64,000 nucleotides of DNA from Heligmosomoides polygyrus polygyrus (GCA_947396885.1 OX377206.1:85929960-85993959), one strand, 5' to 3'; positions 11,985-22,883 are shown, counted from the stretch's first letter. Notes: generated from the sequence alone by a model not told the origin. Made by a program: numbers and translations.

Positions 11985-12900
11985 CTACCAGACGTTCAAC
12001 AGTTTGGTCGGATTTATGCAATTTTCACGTCGAATTTGACACTTTTCAAATCAAATTGGACAAGCCTCTAAGCTAGCTGAGACCTATGGTATCAGAGCAG
12101 CTTTCCCAAATCGAAATGAACTTTTCCTACATTAAACTAGGAACGTTATGAAAATGTTAGAATTATTTTTTTTTGTTCAAGGAAAATTCTAGCATGATTT
12201 CTTTGTTTTAATTTCTATTTCATTCACCCATTATGTGAACACATTGTTTGAAATGTTATAAAAGTTTTATTTTCAAAAAAAAAACTTATGGTTTAAAGTT
12301 TGTTTTAAATAGCATGAGGGTGGGTATTTTTTAGTGTCAAAAAAGAGGTTGTGCCGTGCCCTCTTCCAAGATATCGCAATTTTTATTCGATTGATAGTTT
12401 TCCGTTTGTGTGGAGTTTTACCCCTGTAAAAAAACCAAAAAACACCAATATCACTTTCCACTTTCATATCACTTTCACGATTTATGTAAGCAGCATTTGC
12501 ACTATCAATCAAATAAAAATTTCGGCAAGCTTCTCGAGTGCATGGCGCAATTTTGGTTTTTAATGCACTGTATAATTTTTGCCTTGTTATGCTTTAAAGC
12601 AAAATTTAATTTATTATATTTTCTTGAAAATAAAATTTTTACAAATTTATTACACTCATTCAGGCACCATAACTAAAAAAAAATTCAAGAAAGGTATTCG
12701 AAATTTTCCTGGATCAAAAAATTTTTCTAGCTATTTTGAATAGTCTGTAGTTTAACCTGTAAGAAGCTCGTTCAATTCGGACGATGTTAGAGTTGATTTC
12801 AAAGTTCTTAGCCGGACTTAGAAGAGGTTCCAATTTGACGTGAAAAGTGTCCAGTTTGATTTGAAAAGTGTTCACTTCGACATGAAAATGGAATATGCTT
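11985..12900. repeat. GTGAAAAG-type inverted-repeat element, copy 1
   Basis: The right end has three 21-22 bp units of the form CARTTTGAYKTGAAAAGTGT (12831-12890); the left end (about 12027-12065) has the same in reverse. The interior is AT-rich and shares blocks (gagtgcatggcgc, ggaaaattctagcatgattt) with copies at 20.7 and 61.5 kb. No coding. Confidence 0.6.
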
Positions 12901-12924
12901 CGGGTGGCGCGGCGTAATCAAGTC

Positions 12925-13290
12925 TACTCATATCGATTGGGAAACGGTCCCCCCCCCTGCTGGGGGGGGGGGGCGTGCGATCTTCCTCCAATCCCCTTTG
13001 CTCACCCATCCCCAACCCCCTAGGCTTCACCAAGAGTCTTAAGGCCGCCACAGACTTCTGCGGCGCCGCTGCCCTATGCTTAACCATAGGGCAGAGACGC
13101 AGAGCTCGCCTCCAGCGGCGCCGCCGAGCGGCGCCGCAGAAGTCTGTGGCGGCCTTAACGGCCGCCATACGAAACTTTTGACACGCAAAACAAAAGTTTT
13201 CCGTCCGCAGAACAGCGGTGTATTTCCTGACGCCACGCCCCCCAGCAGGGGGCTGGTGTACCTGCTGTCTCGCTGCCATATCGATTCGGC
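12925..13290. repeat. Inverted repeat enclosing a TTAA palindrome
   Basis: The outer arms (catatcgattgggaaacggt / gccatatcgattcggcgg and the CCTGCTGGGGGG blocks) face each other. Inside, 13039-13158 is a palindrome bounded by TTAA with ends TTAAGGCCGCCACAGACTTC. A palindromic MITE sits in, or is the core of, a larger foldback. TTAA is the piggyBac target, but no piggyBac coding is seen. Confidence 0.6.
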
Positions 13291-13513
13291 GGCGCAGACG
13301 ATCGATATTGACAGTTCAACTTTACCGCTAGCCAAGTCTTGCTTTCAGAGATTTCACTCCCAACCCCACAGGAAACCCTAGTTGCTTGGTCTGTTTTTCT
13401 TCAAATAGTGTGGGAAGGATAATATAATAGTATAGGTTTGATCTCTCAAAATAGTTGTCAGTGACTTATTCTCCCTATATCGCGTTAGTAATCACACATC
13501 GAAGTGCTTACCA

Positions 13514-13961
13514 GGAAACTATCTCAACGGTAGGCCGGAACGGTCTAAGTGTTGTATATGGGCAGAATCACCTCTCTCTGGGAATTAAAAAAGTGCAAAT
13601 ATCTCGACCCCAATAAAACTCTGCACCGAGTTAGGGTCAGCAGAATTTGGGCCGTTGACTGCGTTAGCCCTATGCATGCAGGCGGAGAGCGGGCTCAAGT
13701 TACCTGGAACGAGCGAGCGACGGTGGCGCAGTTGGTAGAGGGGCGGCGTAATCCCCATAATCGCTGTTTCCAGCCAACTTGAGCTCGCCCTCCGCGTGCA
13801 GGCAAAGGGCTAACGCCGCCAACGGCCCAGCTTCCATCGTCCCTAACTCTGCGCAGAGCTGCGTTGGGATCGAAATATTTGCATTTTGTTGCTTCCCAGA
13901 GAGAGGTGATTCTGTCCATATACAACACTTAGGCCGTTCCGACCTACCGTTGAGACAGTTT
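13514..13961. mobile_element. Foldback element with tRNA-like loop
   Basis: Arms of about 200 bp (13514-13715 and 13765-13961) are inverted copies (ggaaactatctcaacggtag against its partner; gttgtatatgggcagaatca). The loop carries GGTGGCGCAGTTGGTAGAGG, a good tRNA D-arm/A-box, but no B-box follows. In the last pag-3 intron. The two arms give mirror open frames starting MLYM, an effect of the inverted repeat and not genes. Confidence 0.75.
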
Positions 13962-13969
13962 CCAGGTTA

Positions 13970-14814
13970 ATCTACAGGGAATAGATAAAATGGGTCGCAG
14001 ACGGATAAATGCCGTCTCCGCTTAATGCGGGAATAGGTCTATTCTGTATTTTACCAATACCAAACTTCAGGCCATTAACGAAAACTGCCGCTTGGGACGC
14101 TTGTCATCAAATTATTCACATCGAATGGTTTCAGTCCGATCCACGCATTCAATAGTTTTTTTTTCGATTTCGTAATGGATGGATAATGCTTGCTATTATA
14201 TATGTCCTTATTCTTTCGTATGATCCATAAGTTTTGGATAAAACTCAGTTCACTGGAATAGACGGACTTTCACTGGAACTTCAAAATTTAGGGAAAATCC
14301 GGTGAGAGGTTGAAGAGCTGTTGAAGACTTTGAACTTATTTTCCTGTTAGCGATGGCTACATACTTTTCGTAGGCAGCAGAAGATCGCTCTAACATTTTT
14401 TATAGCCAATCGGATTAAGAAGGCAGATGATGATCTCTAACTGCTAAAATAAGCAGATCGCAGAATGTTCTCTACACCACATCTGAGCTGCTACCGGTGT
14501 TGCCACGGCTAAGCGCCATGGAATCTTCACGTACTTGTACTTTCTGAGGGTAACTTGCAAAGTTTAAGGCAAAAACTGCCCGTAACTCGCTCCAAATTGT
14601 AACAAAACTTCTGAGTGGAATGTTGTTCTGGCCGACTAGCATTCTGCCCGGAAAGCAGTGGGTGTAGTTTCGACTCCCGTCTGACGCAATAGTTTCATCG
14701 CAGCAATGCATCTTATGACAGCATAAAGCCTCTATGTCAGCTGCTATGTATGGGCTTACATTAAACTGTAAAAACTCAACAATTTCTTCGACTAGCAGCG
14801 GTTGTGACCCAGTG
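13970..14814. other. pag-3 intron sequence, nothing recognised
   Basis: No element ends, repeats or coding could be recognised. Confidence 0.45.
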
Positions 14815-14831
14815 CGGAGTAGATCATAAAA

Positions 14832-15103
14832 AAGGATAAAGGACGGCGTTACTCAATCCCTTTTGGGATGCGCCACGCATTCTACTTCTACGGGATGTCG
14901 TGGAGGCGATTTTAATGCGTATTTGGCCATACAATGACTTGTGGTGGCCAACCGATGAACAACTTCCCAGACAAGTCTGGTACCAATTCACCGACCCCGG
15001 AGGGATGGAAGGCTTTATTGGCCTGGGCGGGAAATCCGAACCTGTAACCTGGTATCGGGTGCAGGCGACAGTCGGCGCCTCCTCCGACTGCGCTACACGC
15101 GCC
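14832..15103 (-). mobile_element. SINE-A, complete copy with target duplication
   Basis: Near-consensus copy flanked by CGGAGTAGATCATAAAA (about 14815-14831) and CGGAGTAGATCACAAAA (15104-15120), one difference in 17 bp. It lies in the last pag-3 intron, same strand as the gene, with an older copy directly adjoining. Confidence 0.92.
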
Positions 15104-15120
15104 CGGAGTAGATCACAAAA

Positions 15121-15377
15121 GGGTAGAATGATAGAGGTAGGCGTTAGTCGAATGTTTTGACGTGGAGATGATTTGAATGCGTATTGGGATATACAATAAC
15201 TTGCGGTGGCCAATTGATGAACAAGTCAGCGCTTTATCCTTCCCAGGCAAGTCTGGTGTTAATTCACCGGAGGGAAGGAAGGCTTGGTTGGCCTGACCGA
15301 GAATCCGAACTATGACCCGGAATCGAGTGCAAGCGACAGTCGGCAGTCCCTTAGACAGCGCTACAACGAGCTCGTGG
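15121..15377 (-). mobile_element. SINE-A, old diverged copy
   Basis: Adjoins the target duplication of the 14.8 kb copy. Head region (cgacagtcggcagtcccttagacagcgctac) and body blocks are recognisable but with small deletions, including one across the body centre. Confidence 0.75.
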
Positions 15378-15857
15378 CCGAAGTAGATTATCTACCTTAA
15401 ACTTGCTTACCATTTCTGGCCTCAATGATTCCATTCTTATTCTCAGTGCTCGTAGTAATCGTCGGAAACGGAATACAACGGGATTAACCAGGATATTACC
15501 AGATGAAATAATATCAACTGCAATTGTTATGCTGCTCCACCCAATTTCATAGCAGGCAATTGCTTGAAACAGTTCTCGTTCAAACAGAACAATTTCATCG
15601 GTATCAGTATCTCATAGTTCGACCAGGTCTCCCTAGTGGAGCTATAATTCTGATTTGGTCAAAATACAGAGCAGGGTTAAAAGAACAAGATCAAATGTAT
15701 TCAAATTATGTGTTCTGGTACTTTTTTCCGTACGACTGTGGTGTGGTGGTTTTAACGAATATTTGAAAATTGTGGAAGAAATTTGATACCGAGAAATTTT
15801 ATAGCGAACCATTAACATTGACACGCACTGTAGAACAACAATCCGCCGGAGCTGTTA

Positions 15858-16199
<342 letters not shown>

Positions 16200-16504
16200 T
16201 CAAAGGAAGTAAGCGCTGTTCGAAAGACCAGTGCTAGCAATGGTGACAGAGAAGTGAAATTTGGAACTCATTTGCAAGAGTCAACCGCAAAGGAAAAGGA
16301 CGATGTTAATAAATCCATTTGGAGGTGCACCACGCATTCTATTAGAAGGGGGGGGGGGGCAAAAGTAATGAGACAAATTGAAAAAACTCTTTATCTCTTT
16401 ATAGACTCCATGTTCGACTTTCCATGAATCTCGGCATGATGTTTCGTGTTGAATCGTTTGTTCTTGGAGCTGTGCACCGAGATTGTTACAACACTTTATT
16501 CGGC

Positions 16505-16540
16505 TTACGTTTCGGCGGTTTCGCCTTCGTCGGAGCCTGG
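16505..16540 (-). ncRNA. Hammerhead-ribozyme-like motif at the Penelope 3' end
   Basis: On the minus strand the core reads CCGACGA, then stem GGCG with loop AAAC and stem CGCC, then GAAACG. Hammerhead cores read CUGANGA - stem II - GAAA, and Penelope-like elements are known to carry them in their terminal repeats. The second base of the first box is C instead of U, which would be expected to impair cleavage. Related CTGACGAAGG / GAAACG text occurs at 29.57 and 29.80 kb. Confidence 0.45.
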
Positions 16541-16696
16541 AAGAGTCCAAATGTGCAGAAACGACGAAGGGCTAACCTTTGTGGTGGAAGCCGAGGAGCT
16601 CCACCAGTCACCGTCAGACGGAGGTGAACGTTGGTGAATGACTTAAGCTCTAGAGACCACCTACCCTAAGGACCTCCAAGGGCATGACCCTGTAGG

Positions 16697-17065
16697 TCAA
16701 AACCCACAGAGGCCCACAAAGGGTGCCAGTTCTTGCGTCACCGCCACGCACTCGTCTTTGCGATTGATCTTGGGGTTCCGCGATGCGATCCACAATGCCT
16801 CTAGCGTTTTCCGCGCGGACACGTCGCTCTCGCGTGCAAGGATCGTGACAGCCACCTGAACCATTGCGCCGCCATGGCAGTCTACCCTGTGCTCACCCAT
16901 TGGAGTCGATCTTTGCGACCTCCTAAGGCCGTCTAGGTGCTCCTTGACCCTAATACACAGCGGCCTTCCCGTTTCCCCCACGTACTCCTCTCTGTATTCC
17001 CTGCATGACATAAGGTACACCACCTCCGAGGTCATGCAATCACCTTGTTTCCCAAAAGGGCACAC
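16697..17065 (-). pseudogene. GIY-YIG endonuclease domain of a Penelope-like element
   Basis: The 122-codon open frame reads CPFGKQGDCMTSEVVYLMSC, then YVGETGRPLCIRVKEHLDGL and ARKTLEALWIASRNPKINRK. VVYLM-x-C and YVGETGRPL-x-IR-x-KEH form the GIY-YIG-type core (Tyr, Tyr, Arg and His visible), and ETLEALWI...NP..N the last conserved block with the metal-binding Glu. Penelope-like elements fuse this domain to a reverse transcriptase; here only the endonuclease remains, entering directly from the insertion boundary without its own start codon. The domain itself is intact, so the truncation came at integration rather than by decay. Confidence 0.88.
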
Positions 17066-18375
17066 TCTCTTTATAACTCAATTACAAATCAACGATGCTG
17101 AGGAATGTGTATGCTATTAAGGTCAATGACTTGCTGCCTTGACTGCTCAGCCAACTTCCTGATCCCATCCTTCCAGAACTGCTTGGGCCTGGTGTTGATC
17201 AACTGCTCGATATGGTTGTCAAGGACTGCTTGGGTTCTTGTGTACCTTCCGACCAAGAGTTCCCGTAGACCCAAGAAGTAGTGGTAGTCGCATGGAGAGA
17301 TGTCCGGCGAATACGGTGGGTGAAGCATGTGAACGTAGCCCAGCTGGGCAAGCTTATCCGTGGTCACTTGTTCCCGATGGGGTGCGGCGTTGTCGAAGAG
17401 GAGGAACTTCTTGACGCGCTACGACTGAATAAGTTCGAGTCGCAGGTCCATCTCTCGTTGACCATGGCCTTGGAGTTCATTGTGGTGCTCTTGGAAAGCA
17501 GCTTCCAGTTTACCCTTATGTGGGCGCAGACCCAAAAGCTCTGAAGGTGCTTGTCGCCGTGAACATCTCGCCGAACGAAGGTCGGTAACGGGTCAACAGG
17601 CTTCACCCAGACTGGCTGCTTGGCAGGGTTAAGGAGAAGACGTACTTCTCATCCTGCGTTAAGATTGAGTCCATGCTGCTCGGGGTTGGGAATCGGGAGA
17701 GATTTGAGCGACACAGGTCGACTCGTCAGGCTGGGGGTTTCGGCAAGAGACAGAATGCGGTCTTGGCATGCTTCTGGAAAGGGTGGAAGTGGTAACTACT
17801 CAGGTGGCCTTCAGTAGGTAGCATACAAACTTACAAATACGATAAGCACAAAGCCAGACTGCAGTCAGGAGATATATGGACACGGCATGGAGAGTCTCAT
17901 TACTTTTGCCCCCCCCCCCCAATACTTCCACGAGAAGTCGTGGGGGCAGGCGCGTTAAGCCCATACGATTACTTGCGGTGATCAGCTGATGGACAAGTCA
18001 GTGTTCTGTCCTTCCCAGACAAGTGTGGAACGAATTCCCCGATCATGGATCCTTCCCGCTTCATTGGGTTCGGACACTGATTTGACAAGCAACGGGTCGT
18101 TTTGGCGGTTCAGAGCTGCTACGACAGTGAAAATTTTAGAGATGTTGCTCACCAATACTCTGCTGGTGTGCACTGTGAGATGGAACTATCAGAGGATAAG
18201 AATGTGCCATTTTGTAGCTATTCAATGTTACAGCTGGGTATTTAGCATTAGAGATATGGACGAACATACCAAGAGCGCGAAACCAAGATAGCACATGTTT
18301 AACGCGTAGGTCAAGAAACAATGGGCAATATTGCGTCAAACATGTGAAAACGTAATTTTTTGGAATACACTGTAC

Positions 18376-18617
18376 TGCTATGGATGCCGTTCCACGCAAT
18401 TTGTATGTGAGTTTGGCCCATGCAATGACTTGCGGTGGACAGCCGAAGTGAACAAGTCAGCGCTTTACCCTGCCCAGATAAGGCAGCTACCCATTCACCC
18501 GACCCCGGAGGGATGGAAGGCTTGGTTGACCTGGGCGGAAAATCCGAACCAAGAACCTGGCATTGGGTGCACGCGACAGCCGGTACCTATTGCAACTGCG
18601 CAACACGAGCCCAAATA
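18376..18617 (-). mobile_element. SINE-A, 3'-truncated copy
   Basis: Head and body present (actgcgcaacacgagccc; gaccccggagggatggaagg); the last 60 bp of the family are missing. In a pag-3 intron. Confidence 0.8.
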
Positions 18618-19419
18618 AACAAATATGCATATACACCGTTTTCTTGTCGGATGGGAGTCTTTTCAAACAAACACACGTTTTCTAAAGCAAGCTAGACGCT
18701 TTAGAAAACAGCTTGCAAATCTTCGCGAGCGTCTTCCAGAATAAGGCAAACTTTATCTGGCATAAGAAGGTCAAAATATGACTTTATCTCAGGAAAATTT
18801 TACTGCTGTTTTACTTTGTTGTTAGAATTTACATTATTAGAATATATGTGATTCAGATTTTTTAAAAAGGTGTATTCTGTATCTAAAATCTAATATCTAA
18901 CCTGTTGATTTGCTAGAAAAAGTAATGGATAAAAGCTTATTTTAAAAGGCAAGAAAGCCACAGTTTTTGAGTATATTAAAAGAAAGTATCGCTGCACACT
19001 CGCCCTACGTTCTTCATTCGACTAGTGGTGTAAATGTTGCTTATGTGAAACTACAAATTGAAGACACCTATTATCGACTGTTGTTTGTTTCTGCTATGCC
19101 GTGGAAACTATAAAAAACGGAACTTGTGCTATTAATCAGAAGAAAATCGTAACGAGTTAGAAAAGCGCAAGGCGCGATCTCCCTTGATAAAGCGAATATT
19201 TGCACAAATTCAGCTCCTTAAAATAGGCTCACATTTATATAAAATTTTGTTTACTATACCCTCTTTACTAGAGCAGATGACTTGAACATTTTTAAAGAAG
19301 GTCATGTTAAATTCTCGAAGAAGAACAGTTTTTTTCTAACTTTTTTGAAGAAAGTACCTAGTTTAATTTAGAAGTCGCTCACTTCAAATGGAAGGATGTT
19401 TAGTTCAGCTACTGACTAG
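18618..19419. other. pag-3 intron sequence, AT-rich, nothing recognised
   Basis: AT-rich sequence. Some text near 19330-19400 loosely resembles the GTGAAAAG-type repeat. Confidence 0.4.
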
Positions 19420-19555
19420 TCCAGTTTTCTAAGAAATCTGTCCAATTTGGAATCAAAAAATACTGTTTACACCATCAACTCAGCCTTGTCAAATCATATT
19501 TCTACGCACAGCGCAACCCTCACATATGACACTCTTTAAAAAAATTGACAGCTTC
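19420..19555. repeat. Dispersed repeat shared with 48.2 kb
   Basis: tactgtttacaccatcaact, cagccttgtcaaatcat and acatatgacactcttta match 48222-48330 in order. Function unknown; it may be an end of the GTGAAAAG-type family. Confidence 0.45.
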
Positions 19556-19785
19556 ACTTCGAAATGAAATTTATTTCGTCTATAATATCAATCAACCCAT
19601 CCTCGCTAAATAATGCTGCAGAGCAGGCACGATCTTCACATGTGAACACGTTATGGCATCTGGCTTCAAAAAGACGATTTTTTAAATATTCATGAGATTT
19701 TTCCTGTCAAAAGAGATAGAGAGAAAAAGCTATTTTAAGCGTTGCATGCATTTTCTCAAGATATCCTGTATACCTGGGGATGGGA

Positions 19786-20086
19786 TACCTGGGTGCGTGG
19801 AGCGCAGTCGGAGGAGGCGCCAACTGTCGCCTGCACCCGATACCAGGTTCCTGGTTCGGGTTTCCCGCCCAGACCAACCAGGCCTTCCATCCCTCCGGGG
19901 TCGGTGAATTGATACCAGACTTGTCTGGGAAGGATAAAGCGCTGACTTGTTCATCGGCTCGCCACCGCAATAATTGTATGGCCAAATACGCATTCAACTC
20001 GCCTCCACGACATCCCGTAGAAGTAGAATACGTGGCGCGTCCCAAAGGGGATTGAATAACGACGTCCTTTATCCTTTATTTACCTT
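19786..20086 (+). mobile_element. SINE-A, near-complete copy
   Basis: Head tggagcgcagtcggaggagg and B-box GGTTCGGGTT present, 3' end gacgtcctttatcc present. TATCCTGTAT occurs on both sides (about 19760 and 20089), a possible 10-bp duplication that would add about 20 bp to the 5' end. Lies in a pag-3 intron, opposite strand to the gene. Confidence 0.88.
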
Positions 20087-20659
20087 ATCCTGTATTCCTA
20101 TTAGGAACTTGCTCACTACAAAAAAGCACATCACAAAACAACGACTGAAAATCGACGTGGAAAATTCTGTAGCTATGTGTCATACTCAGTGTTGCAAAAG
20201 CTCTCAACTCTACTTTCAAATGCGCTTTGGTCCTTGCAATTGCACGGGCGCTCGCCAACTAGGGCGTTAATTTCAGATTCCATTCGGGTCAGGATTGCTG
20301 GCAGAGACGATTTAATTTGTTTTCCTGGTGTCAAATAATCGTGCTAATTTCCTATCAGCGCTGAGATGGATAACTCAGCTTCGGACGAGCAGATTCGGAC
20401 GTGCGCCGTGTGGACACTCACCAATAAATCAGAAATTGACACCGTATATTACGCCTTCCGGATATTGACGTACGACACGCGATGGAAGTCACGGTAAAGT
20501 AGGCAGCGAAGCAAAAACGCCCCGCCGTAGTGCAGAATGGAGCACTTTGAGTGGGACAGCTAGAGTCCTTCTGATGATGTTTGATATACGGGCACAAACT
20601 GAGACACTGAACAGCAATGACGGCGAAGCTACAAATCAAAACGAGCCAGTTTCACATTA

Positions 20660-21680
20660 AAGTAGAGACTCTCTAAAAAGTTAGAATAATTTTCTGTTCC
20701 AGGAGAATTTTAGTACGACTTTCTTTGAAGTTTTAATTCATTTTAAAATGTTATCAAATTGCCTGGGCACGTGTGGCGCAGTCGCAGGAGATGCCGGCTG
20801 TCGCCTGCACCCGATACCGGGTTCCTGGTTCGGATTTCCCGCCCAGGCCAACCAGGCCTTCCATCCTTCCGGGGTCGGTGAATTGGACTTGTCTGGGAAG
20901 AATAAAGCGCTGAATTGTCCATCGGCTGGCCACCGCAAGTCATTGTATGGCCAAATACGCATTCAAATCGCCTCCACGACATCCCGTAGAAGTAGAATGC
21001 GTGGCGCATCCCAAAAGAGATTGAGTAACGCCGTCCTTTATCCTTTTTTATCTTTATCAAATTCCCACAATCTAAAAAAAACTAACGGCCTAAAACTTGT
21101 TCTAGAGAGCAGGAAGGCGCCATTTTTTTAACGATAAAAGAAGTGATTGCTCCTCGTCCATGGCACTGCGCTTTTTATTGGTTAGCGAACTTCTTGTTTG
21201 CTTGAAATTTGACAACTGTAAACAATACAATAAAAACCTTTGTAGTTAACCCACACATCTTCCTTCGATGCGTTATGTAAGCATTTTGCAAAATGAATCA
21301 AATAATAACAGTGATGAGCTTTTCGAGTGCATGGCGGGATCTTATTTCCTAATAGGTTATGCAATTGTTGCCCTTTAAAACAAAAATTCAGTTGTTAGTT
21401 TAAAAATAAAGATGATAATCAGACTTATTTATGAAGCCGAACTGAAAATCTTCAAGGAAAGTTGTATCAAATTTTCCTTCACCAAGAAATATTCTAGCCA
21501 TTTTGGATGGTCCTAGTTTAAAATGTGAGAAGAATTTTTTTTTCAATTTCGAAGAACTTCACCTTAATTCCAAAAGCGTCGAGCTTGTTTGGAATAGTGT
21601 CCAACTTGACGTGAAAAGTGCCCAGTTTGATTTAAAAAGTGTGCAATTTGACGTGAAAATTGCATGTGAACTGATTACTA
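20660..21680. repeat. GTGAAAAG-type element, copy 2, carrying a SINE-A
   Basis: Right-end units at 21595-21660 (ccaacttgacgtgaaaagtg ...). Interior blocks ggagaattttagtacgactt and cgagtgcatggcgggatc match copy 1. The SINE-A at 20761-21053 lies inside with its target duplication. Confidence 0.58.
20761..21053 (+). mobile_element. SINE-A, complete copy with target duplication
   Basis: Best-bounded reference copy, flanked by TTATCAAATT at 20751-20760 and 21054-21063. The order is a tRNA-like head (A-box-like TGGCGCAGTCGC, B-box-like GGTTCGGATT, closing stem CCCGCCC), a GC-rich body (ccaaccaggccttccatcc, ccggggtcggtgaatt, ataaagcgctgaattg), a tail region (gcctccacgacatcccgtag, aatgcgtggcgcatcccaaa) and the 3' end CGTCCTTTATCC with T-rich end. 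Head and duplications show Pol III transcription and LINE-mediated insertion. It has inserted inside a longer GTGAAAAG-type repeat (20.66-21.68 kb). Confidence 0.93.
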
Positions 21681-22066
21681 AGCAATTCCTTACCAGTGAC
21701 TACACAGCTCAAATCGAACCCAAATGAAGAAATTCGAGGTATTTTTTTATAATTCGGGGTAATTCGGGGTATACCGATTTCTTAGCTTTCAAGAAATCAA
21801 CTTCCGATCTTCAGAAGTAAAACGAAATTCCACTCCATATTTGGTTTCAATGGCGAGCATCCGAAAATATATGTATGTGTTATGGAAGCGGGGTAAGTTC
21901 GGGATATTCCATGGTAAGATGCCTTCAAAAGCAAAAGATCATTTTCCACCGAAAACTACGCAGTATGATCTTGGTATCGACCGAAGTCCAGGTCCTAGAT
22001 GTGGCTTAATTCTGATTAATTCTGAGAATCCTCATAATTGACAATTCCATTCATATCATGCCCAGA

Positions 22067-22438
22067 GGATCTATCCTAGTCGGTGGAGGTTTTGAAAATT
22101 ATGTAACGAATTGGCTTGGGATTTACGGAGCGGCTTCTAGAAAACAAAATATGACCTAAGCCGACAATATTCACAAAAAATCGGGTTCGTCACGGTTGTA
22201 ACCAGAAAAAGCTGTGCGCCCACCCCTCCCCTCTCACTATGACAGATCCTGGTTATCCCATGTCAGACTGTAAGCGAATGCGCCTTGCCCTTCAAGGCGT
22301 CTTTAGAACCGTGGCGATTGTTTGTTTGTTTGTTGGGTCCTATTTTGCCCCTCTTGAAGCCGCTCCTTGAATCTCAAGTCAATTGGTAGCATATTTTTTT
22401 TAGTTATGTGTCCCCCCCCCCCCGACTAGGATAGATCC
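22067..22438. mobile_element. GGATCTATCCTAG-ended MITE, copy 2
   Basis: Ends GGATCTATCCTAGTCGGTGG and, on the other strand, GGATCTATCCTAGTCGGGGG with a 12-13 base G run. Interior carries the ggagcggcttc block. 372 bp, in a pag-3 intron, 320 bp from the finger 3 exon. Confidence 0.75.
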
Positions 22439-22761
22439 CTTGCACATTATCCTGTTGCTGCTGATGCGGCGCTGTTCGGTGAGTGTCTTCGGAGAATCAG
22501 AAGAGTGCAACTCGGCGGCCGCACGCGCTTCAGAGATGTGCGTCGTGCGAAGGCGAGCTGTCCATAAATCACAAATCAGCTGTCACATGCTCGAATAGTG
22601 TTCCCCCTAATATCGCGCTTTGACTAGTCGCCACGCTAATCAATCACTCGCGAACAGAAGCAGCTAATCGCCCACTAACGCCTGACTGATTTGACAACAG
22701 GATTCGGAATGAGCACGAGCCGGGAGTGACGGCGGAAAGCGGCGAGCAAGTGCTGTCGTAC

Positions 22762-22883
22762 CTGTGTGGATGTAGGTGTGCTTCTTCATGTCGCTCTTCT
22801 GATGGAACCGCTTTCCGCAGTACTGACAGGGATAGGGGCGTGTGTCGGAGTGAATAAGCAGGTGCGTCGACAAGGTAGACGAT
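22762..22883 (-). CDS. pag-3: pag-3 exon: end of finger 2 and finger 3
   Basis: Acceptor cttcctag precedes 22883 and donor ACACAG|gtacga follows 22762; the exon is 122 nt. It completes the split Arg codon and reads [19 protein letters not shown], then [20 protein letters not shown]. That is the end of finger 2, the linker and all of finger 3. This block is nearly invariant in GFI1, Senseless and PAG-3 proteins (family knowledge from memory, not a search) and is the strongest evidence for the assignment. In GFI1, fingers 3-5 make the sequence-specific DNA contacts. The exon ends in phase 1. Confidence 0.96.

Larger units (their letters stand above)
16404..17065 (-). mobile_element. 5'-truncated Penelope-like element inserted in the mariner
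   Basis: It is bounded by the direct repeat TCTCTTTATA (16394-16403 and 17066-17075), a 10-bp target-site duplication that occurs once in mariner copy 1. It contains the C-terminal GIY-YIG endonuclease of a Penelope-like element and, downstream on the same strand, a terminal region with a hammerhead-like motif. The reverse transcriptase part is missing. Confidence 0.85.
16342..17922 (-). mobile_element. Deleted mariner-like element, copy 2, interrupted by a Penelope element and itself inside a SINE-A
   Basis: The termini are TTAGAAGGGGGGGGGGGGCA and its partner at 17900-17922, flanked by TA. Without the Penelope insertion and its target duplication (672 bp) the element is 909 bp, matching copy 1 end to end, so both derive from the same deleted parent. 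Coding remnants include LGYVHMLHPPYSPDISPCDY and QLINTRPKQFWKDGIRKLAE. It interrupts a SINE-A (halves 16290-16341 and 17923-18075) and lies in a pag-3 intron. Confidence 0.88.
16290..18075 (-). mobile_element. SINE-A split by the mariner insertion
   Basis: The 3' part at 16290-16341 (aaaggacgatgttaataaatcc...ccacgcattct) and 5' part at 17923-18075 (cttccacgagaagtcgtggg...gacaagtcagtgttctgtcc) join into one minus-strand SINE-A at the TA within ttcTActtc, exactly where the mariner has inserted. The 5' tRNA-like head is partly lost after 18075. Confidence 0.8.

Noticed and set aside
13720..13762. A tRNA gene at the centre of the foldback
   Set aside because: Good D-arm and A-box but no T-arm or B-box and no acceptor stem; a tRNA-derived remnant only.
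13549..13928. Two similar open frames starting MLYM on opposite strands
   Set aside because: They are the two arms of the foldback element at 13514-13961 read in mirror; not genes.
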